Assembly: GCA_004562915.1 (NCBI GenBank)
Contig: SFQZ01000068.1
Coordinates: 1 to 16,046 of the forward strand
Length of the DNA: 16,046 nucleotides
DNA from: a bacterium
Lineage (GTDB): Bacteria > Bacillota_A > Clostridia > Lachnospirales > Lachnospiraceae
Reading direction: 5' to 3'
Shown: one piece after another, positions 5,991 through 13,038 of the stretch
How positions within the stretch are numbered: the first letter of the stretch is position 1
Layout: every line of letters starts with the position of its first letter
The notes under the pieces: generated by a model
Seen by the model: only the letters and a program-made list of their open reading frames with translations
Databases searched by the model: none
What the model was told of the DNA's origin: nothing
Program-made: the position numbers and the translations under genes

Positions 5991-6397
5991 TATTGTTTTC
6001 TTTTTTCATAATCTGCATCAATCCGTTCTTTCCAGTCTGCGGATAAAGGTTTGTTTTCCCCACGGACTCTGCAGATTGCTTCGTTCAGAACTTCATAGTT
6101 CAGAGCAGTTCCTTCTTCATCACAATGGTAATTAGCTGCATAATCTTTACTGATACCAAAATGTCCGGCAACTTCCATTTCGAAAGAATTATAGTTTCCT
6201 TCCGGGATAAAGTATTCGATAATAATATCAAATTTGCTGCTGTGGGTCAGGGCATAACCTGCTTTCCCGATCAGGTCACAGGTTTCATCCAGATCAATAA
6301 CATAAAACAAATAAATATTTACAAAAATTTTATTGAATAGCATAAAATCATATAATATATTTAGGTAAGAAAGAAGATGCAGCATGACGAATAACAC
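5990..6397 (-). CDS. uncharacterised small protein, possibly truncated at its N-terminus
   Basis: The C-terminal 100 residues look like a genuine globular, acidic protein: IDLDETCDLIGKAGYALTHS, FDIIIEYFIPEGNYNSFEME, GHFGISKDYAANYHCDEEGT, LNYEVLNEAICRVRGENK. I do not recognise the family. The first 35 residues are Leu/Phe/Tyr-rich and AT-driven (MLFVMLHLLSYLNILYDFML) and do not look like the same protein; the true start may be the ATG at residue 19 or the 5' end may have been lost. A possible minus-strand promoter (TTGTTC 6425-6420, 16 nt, TAAAAT 6403-6398) lies upstream. No good ribosome site is seen before any start. It converges with glycerate kinase across a terminator and diverges from the YunG-like gene. 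Confidence 0.5.
   Translation of the reverse strand: MLFVMLHLLSYLNILYDFMLFNKIFVNIYLFYVIDLDETCDLIGKAGYALTHSSKFDIIIEYFIPEGNYNSFEMEVAGHFGISKDYAANYHCDEEGTALNYEVLNEAICRVRGENKPLSADWKERIDADYEKRKQ
6333..6361 (+). promoter_or_regulatory. putative promoter of the YunG-like gene
   Basis: TTGAAT (6333-6338) lies 17 nt upstream of TATATT (6356-6361), overlapping a perfect TATAAT (6351-6356) at shorter spacing. It is about 80 nt before the ATG at 6441. The surrounding DNA is very AT-rich, so chance matches are likely. Confidence 0.4.
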
Positions 6398-6440
6398 ATT
6401 TTATCTTAAAAATATAACTGAACAAAGGAGTGTTTGAAAT

Positions 6441-6881
6441 ATGAAATACAAATTCTGGGGATGGGAACAGGCAAATGTTCCGGCAATAACAGCTCAATAT
6501 AAAGGAATAGCGACACCACTTGATTTATATGATGCGCTTTCTAAGATATGGTGTGCTGATACCTGTGCACCGAGGATGCGGCAAAACTGGACACCGGAGA
6601 ATAAAACGCTGGGCCAGTGTTCGATCACGGCATTTTTGGCACAGGATATATTCGGCGGTAAAGTATATGGTGTGCTGCGGCCGGGTGGAAATTACCACTG
6701 TTACAATGTAGTTGGGGATTGTAGATTTGATCTGACAAGCGAACAGTTTGGGGACGAAGCACTGGTGTATGAAGGCAATCCGGAACAACTCCGGGAAGTA
6801 CATTTTGCAAAAGAAGAAAAAAGACTGAGGTATGAATATTTGAAAAAAGAGCTGGAAAAGCTGTGTAATAATTTAGGATAA
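6441..6881 (+). CDS. YunG-like protein (papain-fold candidate)
   Basis: AAGGAG (6425-6430) lies 10 nt before ATG 6441. The 146-residue product resembles the Bacillus YunG family: a helical first part with LYDALSKIWCADTCAPRMR, then LGQCSITAFLAQDIFGG, YGVLRPGGNYHCYNVV and GDCRFDLTSEQFGDE. The family has no assigned reaction. Cys60 in LGQCS at the start of a helix, His86 on a following strand (GNYHCYN) and Asp97 (CRFDLT) are placed as in papain-like cysteine hydrolases and transglutaminases, so a Cys-His-Asp site is likely; this is inference from order and spacing. There is no signal peptide, so it should be cytosolic. The C-terminus is a charged helix (KEEKRLRYEYLKKELEKL). It is monocistronic: a minus-strand gene lies upstream and the CIRCE promoter downstream. 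Confidence 0.7.
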   Translation: MKYKFWGWEQANVPAITAQYKGIATPLDLYDALSKIWCADTCAPRMRQNWTPENKTLGQCSITAFLAQDIFGGKVYGVLRPGGNYHCYNVVGDCRFDLTSEQFGDEALVYEGNPEQLREVHFAKEEKRLRYEYLKKELEKLCNNLG

Positions 6882-6930
6882 GGTGGAAGCAAGTTTATCA
6901 TTTAAGTTCACAGAATTTTCACAATTTTTA

Positions 6931-6957
6931 TTAGCACTCGCACTTGACGAGTGCTAA
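6931..6957 (+). promoter_or_regulatory. CIRCE operator (HrcA binding site)
   Basis: TTAGCACTC-N9-GAGTGCTAA is a perfect match to the CIRCE consensus, the operator of the heat-shock repressor HrcA. It overlaps the -35 box of the promoter before the Hsp20 gene, so repression is by blocking RNA polymerase. HrcA releases it when GroEL is occupied by misfolded proteins. Confidence 0.97.
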
Positions 6958-6972
6958 TTTACGTGTTATATT
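6945..6972 (+). promoter_or_regulatory. CIRCE-regulated promoter of the Hsp20 gene
   Basis: TTGACG (6945-6950), lying within the CIRCE element, is followed after 16 nt by TATATT (6967-6972). The leader of about 115 nt before the start ATG (7096) is unusually long and may carry RNA structure. Confidence 0.75.
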
Positions 6973-7095
6973 ACATGCAGAACAAAGGAAGAGGAAAAAA
7001 GAATCAGACCTCTTCTGGAAAGTTCAGAAAATCAACACTTCGGATTTCTCCGATAGTGCAAACTTTAGTTTATGTCATGAAAGGAGATATGACTT

Positions 7096-7536
7096 ATGTT
7101 AATGCCTAGTATTTTTGGAGAAAGTTTATTTGATGATTTTATGGATGGTTTTGCATTTCCGAATATCGACAAGAAATTGTACGGAAAGCACGCAGCAAAT
7201 CTGATGAAGACCGATGTGAAGGAAAAAGATGACACCTATGAAGTAGACATTGATCTGCCGGGGTTCAAAAAAGATGAAATCCAGATCCGGCTGGAAAATG
7301 GTTATCTGACCGTCAGCGCTGCGAAGGGCATGGATAAGGAGGAAAAAGATAAGAATGGCAAATATGTACGCCGTGAACGTTTTTCCGGAAATGTAAGAAG
7401 AAGCTTCTATGTTGGCGATAAAGTCCAGAAGGAAGATATCCATCCCAGATATGAAAATGGTATCCTCTCTTTCGCAATACCGAAAGCGCAGAAAGCGGTA
7501 GAAGAAGAATCCAATTACATTACCATTGAGGGTTGA
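7096..7536 (+). CDS. Hsp20 / alpha-crystallin small heat-shock protein
   Basis: AAGGAG (7081-7086) lies 9 nt before ATG 7096. The 146-residue product is a typical clostridial small heat-shock protein, an ATP-independent holdase that binds unfolding proteins as large oligomers. The order is a short N-terminal arm (MLMPSIFGESLFDDFMDGFA), an alpha-crystallin domain from about residue 36 (MKTDVKEKDDTYEVDIDLPG, GYLTVSAAK, RRERFSGNVRRSFYVGD, YENGILSFAIPKA) and a C-terminal tail with the I-x-I anchor (YITIEG). All key family motifs are present. The gene stands alone with its own CIRCE-controlled promoter and terminator, so in this organism Hsp20 appears to belong to the HrcA regulon. A second possible start, ATG 7102, would remove only two residues. 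Confidence 0.95.
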   Translation: MLMPSIFGESLFDDFMDGFAFPNIDKKLYGKHAANLMKTDVKEKDDTYEVDIDLPGFKKDEIQIRLENGYLTVSAAKGMDKEEKDKNGKYVRRERFSGNVRRSFYVGDKVQKEDIHPRYENGILSFAIPKAQKAVEEESNYITIEG

Positions 7537-7546
7537 TAGATTCAGG

Positions 7547-7582
7547 CGGCAGGGCATATGCCCTGCCGGAGATGGATTTTTT
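7547..7582 (+). terminator. palindromic terminator after the Hsp20 gene
   Basis: A perfect 22-bp GC-rich palindrome spans 7547-7568 (cggcagggcat and its exact complement, no spacer). It is followed after 8 nt by six T residues (7577-7582). The stem is strong, but the gap before the T run is longer than usual. Confidence 0.65.
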
Positions 7583-7673
7583 CACATTATAAATATACAT
7601 AATACCTATGCCAATGAGGAATAAAGGGCACCTCTTTAGATAGATTGAACTGCATACAAAGGTATGTAGGTAA

Positions 7674-7703
7674 AGAATCCTGATTTTACAGGGTTCTTTT
7701 TTT
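7674..7703 (+). terminator. second intrinsic terminator
   Basis: The stem agaatcctg (7674-7682) / cagggttct (7689-7697), with one G-T pair and a 6-nt loop, runs into a T7 tract. It insulates the following metalloprotease gene. The 90 nt between the two terminators hold no visible gene; they may be the tail of a lost one. Confidence 0.75.
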
Positions 7704-7742
7704 AAATAAAAAATCCTTTGGGGTGGTGAAAATTCTAATGTC

Positions 7743-7751
7743 TGCTATAAT
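7743..7751 (+). promoter_or_regulatory. extended -10 promoter of the M4 protease gene
   Basis: TG-c-TATAAT (7743-7751) is a consensus extended -10 element 40 nt before the ATG at 7791. No good -35 box is seen at 16-18 nt, as is common with extended -10 promoters. The ribosome site is GAAAGGA just before the start. Confidence 0.55.
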
Positions 7752-7790
7752 GAATTTTACAAAGGTATGATTTGACGAAAGGAAAAAACT

Positions 7791-10700
7791 ATGTATTGCG
7801 GTAATTGTGGAAAGAAGCTTAATGATAACGTATCTTTTTGTCCGTATTGCGGCAAGCGGGTAGATTCAGGAAGAGATTCTAAACAGCAGCCAATGGATAG
7901 GGAGAAAAAGATGCCGGAAAGGAATCCGAATAATAAAAATAGAAAGATCGTTGCTGCTCTTGTGGCGGTTTGTTGTGTGGCAGCAGTAGTTCTGCTTATT
8001 GTGGTTGGGCTGTTGCTCTGGAAAAAGAATAAAAACGAACCGGATGGGGAGGGGCCGATTTCTGCTCCGGTCAGAAATACGCAAGAAGCGATTTCGGCAG
8101 TAGAAGAGCTGGGAAAGGAAGTCGGTTATGCGAATGCGCTGACGGAACTGACCGAAAAAAATTCTAATGAGGTTGAGGGGGATGTTTATTACCGGCTTCA
8201 GCAGAATTATCAGGGAATTCCTGTATATGGCAGAACCGTCGTCTGCGCTTCGGATGAGAATGGAAACGTGATGTCGGTTACAGGAAATGCCCTTGATGTG
8301 GATGAGACGATTGATCTGGTTCCGTCAGTAAGCGGAGATGAGATCGTAGAATCGGTTCAAAGTTATCTGAAAGAGAATATGGAATTGTCAGAACAAATCG
8401 AGATTCCCCAACCGGATCAGGCAAATCTCTGCATTTATAATTTTGCAGAGGATGGAGAAACGCATCTGGCATATCGACTTTATATCGGAAGTATGGAATT
8501 TGTTGTAGACGCCCACAGTGCGGAAGTATTGTACTGGAAAGAGACAGCCCAGACAGAGACGGGATACGCTGCCTCGGACACAGAGCGGAAAGATGGTTTC
8601 CATGTGGAAGTAACAGATGATAATCGGTATATTTTACGGAATTCAGACCTGAATCTGATGGTTTATGATCTGGATGGGAAATCCTCCGATAAATTTGAAA
8701 AGATGCAGGAAAGTAAAGCCATAATCAGTGCAGATGATGTCTTTGGAAATGATTCTGACGAAGCAGACTATGAAGAGGCGGTTCGCCTTTACCAAAATAT
8801 TTCGGAGATAAAGGAAAAGATTTCTTCAGTATGTGGTTTTCAAAATTGCCTTCTGCTTGCTTTTTATAAGGATGGATTTGAAAGTGGGAAAAATGCAAAA
8901 GGAGGTATTCTGGGTGATAGAGACGGGGAGCCTGTGGGCTATATTTCCATGGGAAAAGTTACCGGTGTGGATGATATAGATGTGATCGGCCATGAATATG
9001 CGCATGTTGTCAGTTTTATGACGGTGGACTGGCAAAAAAACAGCATGGAAAATAATGCGATAAATGAAGGAATATCGGATATTTTCGGTGAAATAACAGA
9101 AGCATGGCATAATCAGACGGAGGAACCGAACTGGATAGTAATGTTACCCCAAATCAATCTGAAAAGAAATATAATGAATCCAAAGGATTCCGGTAATGCA
9201 TCCGGCGTGGATGATTCCTACTGGTGGAATGAATACTGGAAAGGGGAAGAATATCATTACAGCACGGTGATCTCTCATGCGGCTTATCTGATGTGGAATG
9301 GGATAGATGGAACGCAGGAAAAGAAAATCTCACTGGATGATCTGGCAAGGCTTTGGTATCGGGCTATGCTGATGATGCCTTCTGACTGTGATTTTTCCAC
9401 ATGCAGGCAAATGGTTGAGTGGGCAGCAGTGTCCGTCGACGGCATAACAAAAGAGCAGCGCAGCTGTATTGCGGAAGCATTTGACGCAGTGGGAATTACG
9501 GCTGAGGATTTTTCCTCAGAAACAGTATTAAACTGTGACCGGAATATCCGACCGGACAGCGTACTGAATGTGTATGATAAGCAGGGAAATTTATATGCAG
9601 ATTATATGTTGAATATTTCCGGAACGGTCGCAGAGCATGAACTGGCGTACAATCCGGATATCAGACTGGATATCGGGCATCGCTATGAGCGCAGGATTGA
9701 GATTCAGAAGGCGGAACCTTGTCAGCTGAATCTTCCGGATGGAACCTATACATTTGTTGTTTCCGATCGAAATCATTCTGAAGAAGAATATACTTTCACG
9801 GTATCGGTAAGTGATGAAGGGGCGGATGACAGCATCGAACTACATACAAACTTCATATCCATTGATGTAAAAGATTATCTGGAAAACAGTGCGGATCTGG
9901 TGCAGCTGCTGGACATGCAGACCACGGATTACTGGCAGTTTCAGGAAGGAAAATCTTATATGAAAGATCAGTTCTACCTGGAATGGATAAATGATACCTT
10001 CAGCATGAAAAATGAAGGTGCCCAAAATGTAAAATTGTATGGAATATCCATCGGAGATAGCTGGAATCAGGTGGAAAAGACAATGACGGAAGCCGGATGG
10101 ACAAAATATTATGAGGGTGATAACGGCTGTACCTATATTGCAACCATCAATGATAGAGACTATATGCTTGAAATTACGAAAAATGAAACGGGTCAGGTCA
10201 TATATTGGTATCTGAATAACTGGCCCGAAGGGGAAGACATCGGTAATGCATTCCGGAAACTGCGCGGTGGAAATGAGGAATGGAAATCGGCATATCTTTC
10301 CTATATCGAAGAACACGGAAAGGTTCCGGGGTTCTTAACGGATACTTATCAGGAAATATATAAACTGGTGAACATCAATAATGATAACATACCGGAACTT
10401 TATATTGATTTTGGAACTACTGCGGCAGGCAGCGTTATCTGCAGCTATTATGAAGATCATATCATCACACAGAATATGTGGAGTGGCGGATTTTTCTACT
10501 GTGAAGGTCAGAATCTGTTCCGGGAAGCCGGCGGTCATATGGATACGTATTATGATAAGATCTACTGTATCCGGGATGGAGCCTTCACACTTCTGGGTCA
10601 GGGAGATTATGGAGCCTATGACAATTCTAATGTCCAGATGGATGAAGAAGGAAATCCCATTTACAATTATTATTGGAATGGGGAACCGGTAAGTTCGGAG

Positions 10701-10853
10701 GCAGAATATCGCCAGCGAATGAGTGAAATCTATGATACCACACAGGAAACCGGTCCGTTTATAGGGGCTGACTATGATTACGACCGGGGCCGATATGTGG
10801 GAAATGGACTTTGCAGCTATGAGGAAATAATTGAAGAAATACAAAACTACTAA
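7791..10853 (+). CDS. membrane-anchored M4 (thermolysin-like) metalloprotease with N-terminal zinc ribbon
   Basis: The 1020-residue protein starts with a zinc ribbon (Cys3, Cys6, Cys17, Cys20: MYCGNCGKK and FCPYCGKR), then a charged linker and a single membrane span (about 53-77, IVAALVAVCCVAAVVLLIVV). The rest should lie outside the cell. Residues about 95-180 form an FTP propeptide (YYRLQQNYQGIPVYGRTVV) and 185-250 a PepSY-like inhibitor region (YIGSMEFVVDAHSAEVLYW). The M4 catalytic domain (about 270-575) carries the zinc motif HEYAH (401-405), the third ligand Glu426 in NAINEGISDIFGE and the active-site His489 in YHYSTVISHAAYLMW. All catalytic residues are present. The C-terminal 430 residues hold a beta-rich segment, a region around GISIGDSWNQVEKTMTEAGW and a domain with NINNDNIPELYIDFG. 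It is a single-gene unit between terminators. Extracellular proteolysis is the likely role; the substrate is unknown. Confidence 0.88.
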   Translation: MYCGNCGKKLNDNVSFCPYCGKRVDSGRDSKQQPMDREKKMPERNPNNKNRKIVAALVAVCCVAAVVLLIVVGLLLWKKNKNEPDGEGPISAPVRNTQEAISAVEELGKEVGYANALTELTEKNSNEVEGDVYYRLQQNYQGIPVYGRTVVCASDENGNVMSVTGNALDVDETIDLVPSVSGDEIVESVQSYLKENMELSEQIEIPQPDQANLCIYNFAEDGETHLAYRLYIGSMEFVVDAHSAEVLYWKETAQTETGYAASDTERKDGFHVEVTDDNRYILRNSDLNLMVYDLDGKSSDKFEKMQESKAIISADDVFGNDSDEADYEEAVRLYQNISEIKEKISSVCGFQNCLLLAFYKDGFESGKNAKGGILGDRDGEPVGYISMGKVTGVDDIDVIGHEYAHVVSFMTVDWQKNSMENNAINEGISDIFGEITEAWHNQTEEPNWIVMLPQINLKRNIMNPKDSGNASGVDDSYWWNEYWKGEEYHYSTVISHAAYLMWNGIDGTQEKKISLDDLARLWYRAMLMMPSDCDFSTCRQMVEWAAVSVDGITKEQRSCIAEAFDAVGITAEDFSSETVLNCDRNIRPDSVLNVYDKQGNLYADYMLNISGTVAEHELAYNPDIRLDIGHRYERRIEIQKAEPCQLNLPDGTYTFVVSDRNHSEEEYTFTVSVSDEGADDSIELHTNFISIDVKDYLENSADLVQLLDMQTTDYWQFQEGKSYMKDQFYLEWINDTFSMKNEGAQNVKLYGISIGDSWNQVEKTMTEAGWTKYYEGDNGCTYIATINDRDYMLEITKNETGQVIYWYLNNWPEGEDIGNAFRKLRGGNEEWKSAYLSYIEEHGKVPGFLTDTYQEIYKLVNINNDNIPELYIDFGTTAAGSVICSYYEDHIITQNMWSGGFFYCEGQNLFREAGGHMDTYYDKIYCIRDGAFTLLGQGDYGAYDNSNVQMDEEGNPIYNYYWNGEPVSSEAEYRQRMSEIYDTTQETGPFIGADYDYDRGRYVGNGLCSYEEIIEEIQNY

Positions 10854-10878
10854 ATTACATTTACAAACAGAGATAGAT

Positions 10879-10914
10879 GAAGCTGGATACAACTGTATTC
10901 GGCTTTTTCTTTTT
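10879..10914 (+). terminator. intrinsic terminator after the M4 protease gene
   Basis: The stem gaagctggata (10879-10889) pairs with tattcggcttt (10896-10906), with three G-T pairs and a 6-nt loop, and is followed by ttctttt. It separates the protease gene from the lipoprotein/RiPP operon. Confidence 0.7.
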
Positions 10915-10983
10915 AAAAACAGAAAAATGAAAAAAATATATTAAAAAATAATACTTTAGTACGGTGATAGACACAAATAAAGT

Positions 10984-10996
10984 TGCTATAATAGCA
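10984..10996 (+). promoter_or_regulatory. palindromic extended -10 promoter before the lipoprotein/RiPP operon
   Basis: TG-c-TATAAT (10984-10992) is a consensus extended -10. It lies within a perfect odd palindrome, tgctat-a-atagca (10984-10996), so a regulator could bind right on the -10 box. The leader to the first start is about 130 nt and contains a small hairpin (cctgat 11015-11020 / atcagg 11032-11037) and a 16-codon frame (11064-11114, MMKILKLFPICVDLER). Confidence 0.5.
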
Positions 10997-11125
10997 TAGC
11001 ATTTATACCTATGCCCTGATTAAGGTGTATTATCAGGTATATTATATTTTTATAGAGAGTCGGATGATGAAAATTCTAAAATTATTTCCGATTTGTGTAG
11101 ATTTAGAGAGGTAAGTGAGATATCT

Positions 11126-11866
11126 TTGAAAAATAAGAAAGTATTGGCAACGGTAATAGTCATGCTATTAGGAACTACTATGTGTATTTCCGGATGTAAT
11201 GATTCTGAAGAATATACCAGTGAAACAAAGGATGTCATTGAAGCGGAAGATCCTGTAGTTGAGGTGACAGATCAGGCAGATCAGGCAGATGAAGCAGTTG
11301 GTCTTGAGTTTCCCTATGCTGTACCAGGAACATCTATGACGATTGAATCTCTTTCCCAGGCATCTGTACCAAATCCGGATGCGGATGGTTCATTGATAGA
11401 TAATATTGCATGTATTGAGGTACAGAATAATGGCGAGACCTATATTTCGAATGTAGAGTTCACACTTAAAATGATGAATGATACAGAATTTACTTTTATA
11501 ATAACTGACTTGCCGGCAGGTTCTCTTGTACAGGCATTTGATGTTAATAATACAGTCTATGACGGGAAGCTCGGTTGTGATGATGTTACAGCAGAGAATT
11601 TGACAGAGGCAGATGGAAATCAGCTAATGGAGAATGAGATTCAAGTTCAGGTGGACGAAACAATTGTAACATTGACCAATATTACAAATGACACACTTGA
11701 GAATTTATCAGTTGTTTGTCATTGTGATTTGGGAGACAGTTATTTTGGCGGATGTTCTTATACATATCCTGTAGATAGTATTTCCGCCGGTGGGAGCATC
11801 GAGATAGATGCTTCAGATTGTTACTTGGGACAGGCTTCAGTTGTCCGTATATATAGGAATAACTGA
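11126..11866 (+). CDS. secreted lipoprotein of unknown function, first gene of the RiPP operon
   Basis: TTG 11126 is chosen because it gives a clean signal peptide (MKNKKVLATVIVMLLGTTMC) and lipobox ISGC with acylated Cys24; a TTG at 11093 would add 11 polar residues before it. A GAGAGG site lies about 15 nt upstream. After the Cys comes an acidic linker with a DQADQADEA repeat. From about residue 60 follows a beta-rich domain (FPYAVPGTSMTIESLS, IACIEVQNNGETYISNVEFT, TLTNITNDTLENLSVVC) of the type often seen in Firmicute surface lipoproteins. I do not recognise the family. The product would be tethered to the outer face of the membrane. It ends 33 nt before the precursor gene, with no terminator between, so the two are probably co-transcribed. 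It could bind the exported peptide or give immunity; this is inference only. Confidence 0.7.
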   Translation: MKNKKVLATVIVMLLGTTMCISGCNDSEEYTSETKDVIEAEDPVVEVTDQADQADEAVGLEFPYAVPGTSMTIESLSQASVPNPDADGSLIDNIACIEVQNNGETYISNVEFTLKMMNDTEFTFIITDLPAGSLVQAFDVNNTVYDGKLGCDDVTAENLTEADGNQLMENEIQVQVDETIVTLTNITNDTLENLSVVCHCDLGDSYFGGCSYTYPVDSISAGGSIEIDASDCYLGQASVVRIYRNN

Positions 11867-11899
11867 AACTACAATAAATAAAAGAAAAGGAGACGAAAA

Positions 11900-12145
11900 A
11901 TGAAAAAACCATATCAAAAACCTGCGGTATTGATTGAGAGTTTTGAACTCTCACAAAGTATTGCAGCTTGTTATTTTAAATTGAATCATGAAGCGAGTGA
12001 TAATTGCAAAACGGTGGGGCAGACAAATTATAACGGTGATTATATCGCTGAAGGTGGCTTTCTGAATGAAAAAGTGTGTGATTATGAATTACAGGCGTAT
12101 TGTTGGACGAATGGTTCCGGTATGTTTGCCACATATCTGTCTTAG
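11900..12145 (+). CDS. RiPP precursor peptide (radical SAM-modified type)
   Basis: AAAAGGAGA precedes ATG 11900. The 81-residue peptide begins with a leader of a type common in clostridial RiPP precursors: MKKPYQKPAVLIESFELSQS, ending IAA at residue 23. The conserved pieces are K-P-Y-x-K-P, a hydrophobic-acidic stretch and F-E-L-S-x-S-I-A-A. The likely core (24-81) is long, with four Cys (24, 36, 60, 68) and many aromatic residues (including YF after Cys24 and W after Cys68), ending GSGMFATYLS. The spacing does not fit the SCIFF six-Cys pattern. The next gene starts 5 nt after its stop, and a radical SAM/SPASM enzyme follows, a gene order typical of peptide maturation operons. Thioether, C-C or other radical crosslinks on the core are plausible; the chemistry cannot be read from the sequence. 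Confidence 0.78.
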   Translation: MKKPYQKPAVLIESFELSQSIAACYFKLNHEASDNCKTVGQTNYNGDYIAEGGFLNEKVCDYELQAYCWTNGSGMFATYLS

Positions 12146-12150
12146 AACTA

Positions 12151-13038
12151 ATGAATATATATTATTTTAAAATAGCAGGTATTACTTTTCGATTACAGAT
12201 TGATCATGAACTGATTGTAAATAATAATTTTAAACCATTTCTGTTGAAAGAAGCAGAAGCAGACTGTTGCATTGAATTTCTGAAAGAAAAGAATCTGGAT
12301 ATCCTGGATGGAGAAAAGCTGTTTTCTGAGGTTGGTTTTGATGTTTTATCGGAAGAGAACCATTTTGTGAGACAATATGTGGAGCAAAAACTTGACAGAA
12401 AACCTTATGCTCAGGGAAGAATATCAGATGATGGGAAAAAAGTAGTTGTAAAATATCTTCCTGAATTTGCGTATGCTTTTACAGAAATTACAAATAGTTT
12501 CTCTCATATAGGATTTGATGAACTATTGATGCATAAGAATCGAATGATTCTGCATGCATCGCTGGTCAAAACCGAGTATGGAGGCATCTTATTTTCTGGT
12601 CCATCTAAAGTTGGAAAATCAACGCAGGCTAATCTTTGGAAAGAGTATAAAAAAGGTGAGATTATCAATGGTGATCGTCCTATTTTAGGTAAGGTTGATG
12701 GGATCTGGTATGCATGGGGCTCCCCATATGCGGGATCGTCCATTTATCATAAGGCCAGTAAAGCACAGATCAGAGCAATAATTCTGTTGAATCAGGGGTT
12801 GGAAAATCAGATTGAACCGGTTTCACAATCTTTTTCATTTAAGAATCTGTATAAGCAGACGACAAATAATTCATGGAATAAATGGTATGTGAGTAAAGTT
12901 ATTGATATGGTAAGCCTTTTGGCAAAGGAGGTTCCTGTTTATCGACTGACGTGTACTCCGGACAAACGGGCAGTGGATGTGGTTGATCATTACTTGAAAG
13001 GGGAAATGGCTGATGAATCTGAAAGAATTAAAGCGTGA
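12151..13038 (+). CDS. HprK-like P-loop kinase of the RiPP operon
   Basis: ATG 12151 is used because it lies 5 nt after the precursor stop and begins MNIYYFKIAGITFRL; earlier in-frame starts overlap the precursor. There is no Shine-Dalgarno site, so translation is probably coupled to the precursor. The 295-residue product has an N-terminal beta-rich region and a C-terminal HPr kinase/phosphorylase-like domain: His135 in ILHASLV, the Walker A loop GPSKVGKST (150-158), Asp175 in GEIINGDRPIL and a WGSPYAGSS segment. True HprK acts on HPr Ser46 and has about 310 residues with a different N-terminus. Stand-alone HprK-like proteins occur beside radical SAM peptide maturases and PqqD genes in many Firmicutes, but their role is unsettled. 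It may phosphorylate the precursor or power maturation. The 3' end overlaps the radical SAM gene by 26 nt. Confidence 0.8.
   Translation: MNIYYFKIAGITFRLQIDHELIVNNNFKPFLLKEAEADCCIEFLKEKNLDILDGEKLFSEVGFDVLSEENHFVRQYVEQKLDRKPYAQGRISDDGKKVVVKYLPEFAYAFTEITNSFSHIGFDELLMHKNRMILHASLVKTEYGGILFSGPSKVGKSTQANLWKEYKKGEIINGDRPILGKVDGIWYAWGSPYAGSSIYHKASKAQIRAIILLNQGLENQIEPVSQSFSFKNLYKQTTNNSWNKWYVSKVIDMVSLLAKEVPVYRLTCTPDKRAVDVVDHYLKGEMADESERIKA

Noticed and set aside
9840..10892. Two long minus-strand frames (9840-10316 and 10335-10892)
   Set aside because: Both are antisense to the M4 protease C-terminal region, with Ile/Phe-rich shadow composition and no start signals.
11064..11114. 16-codon frame (MMKILKLFPICVDLER) as a second RiPP precursor
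   Set aside because: It is too short for a leader plus core and lacks the leader motif; at most a leader peptide for translation control.
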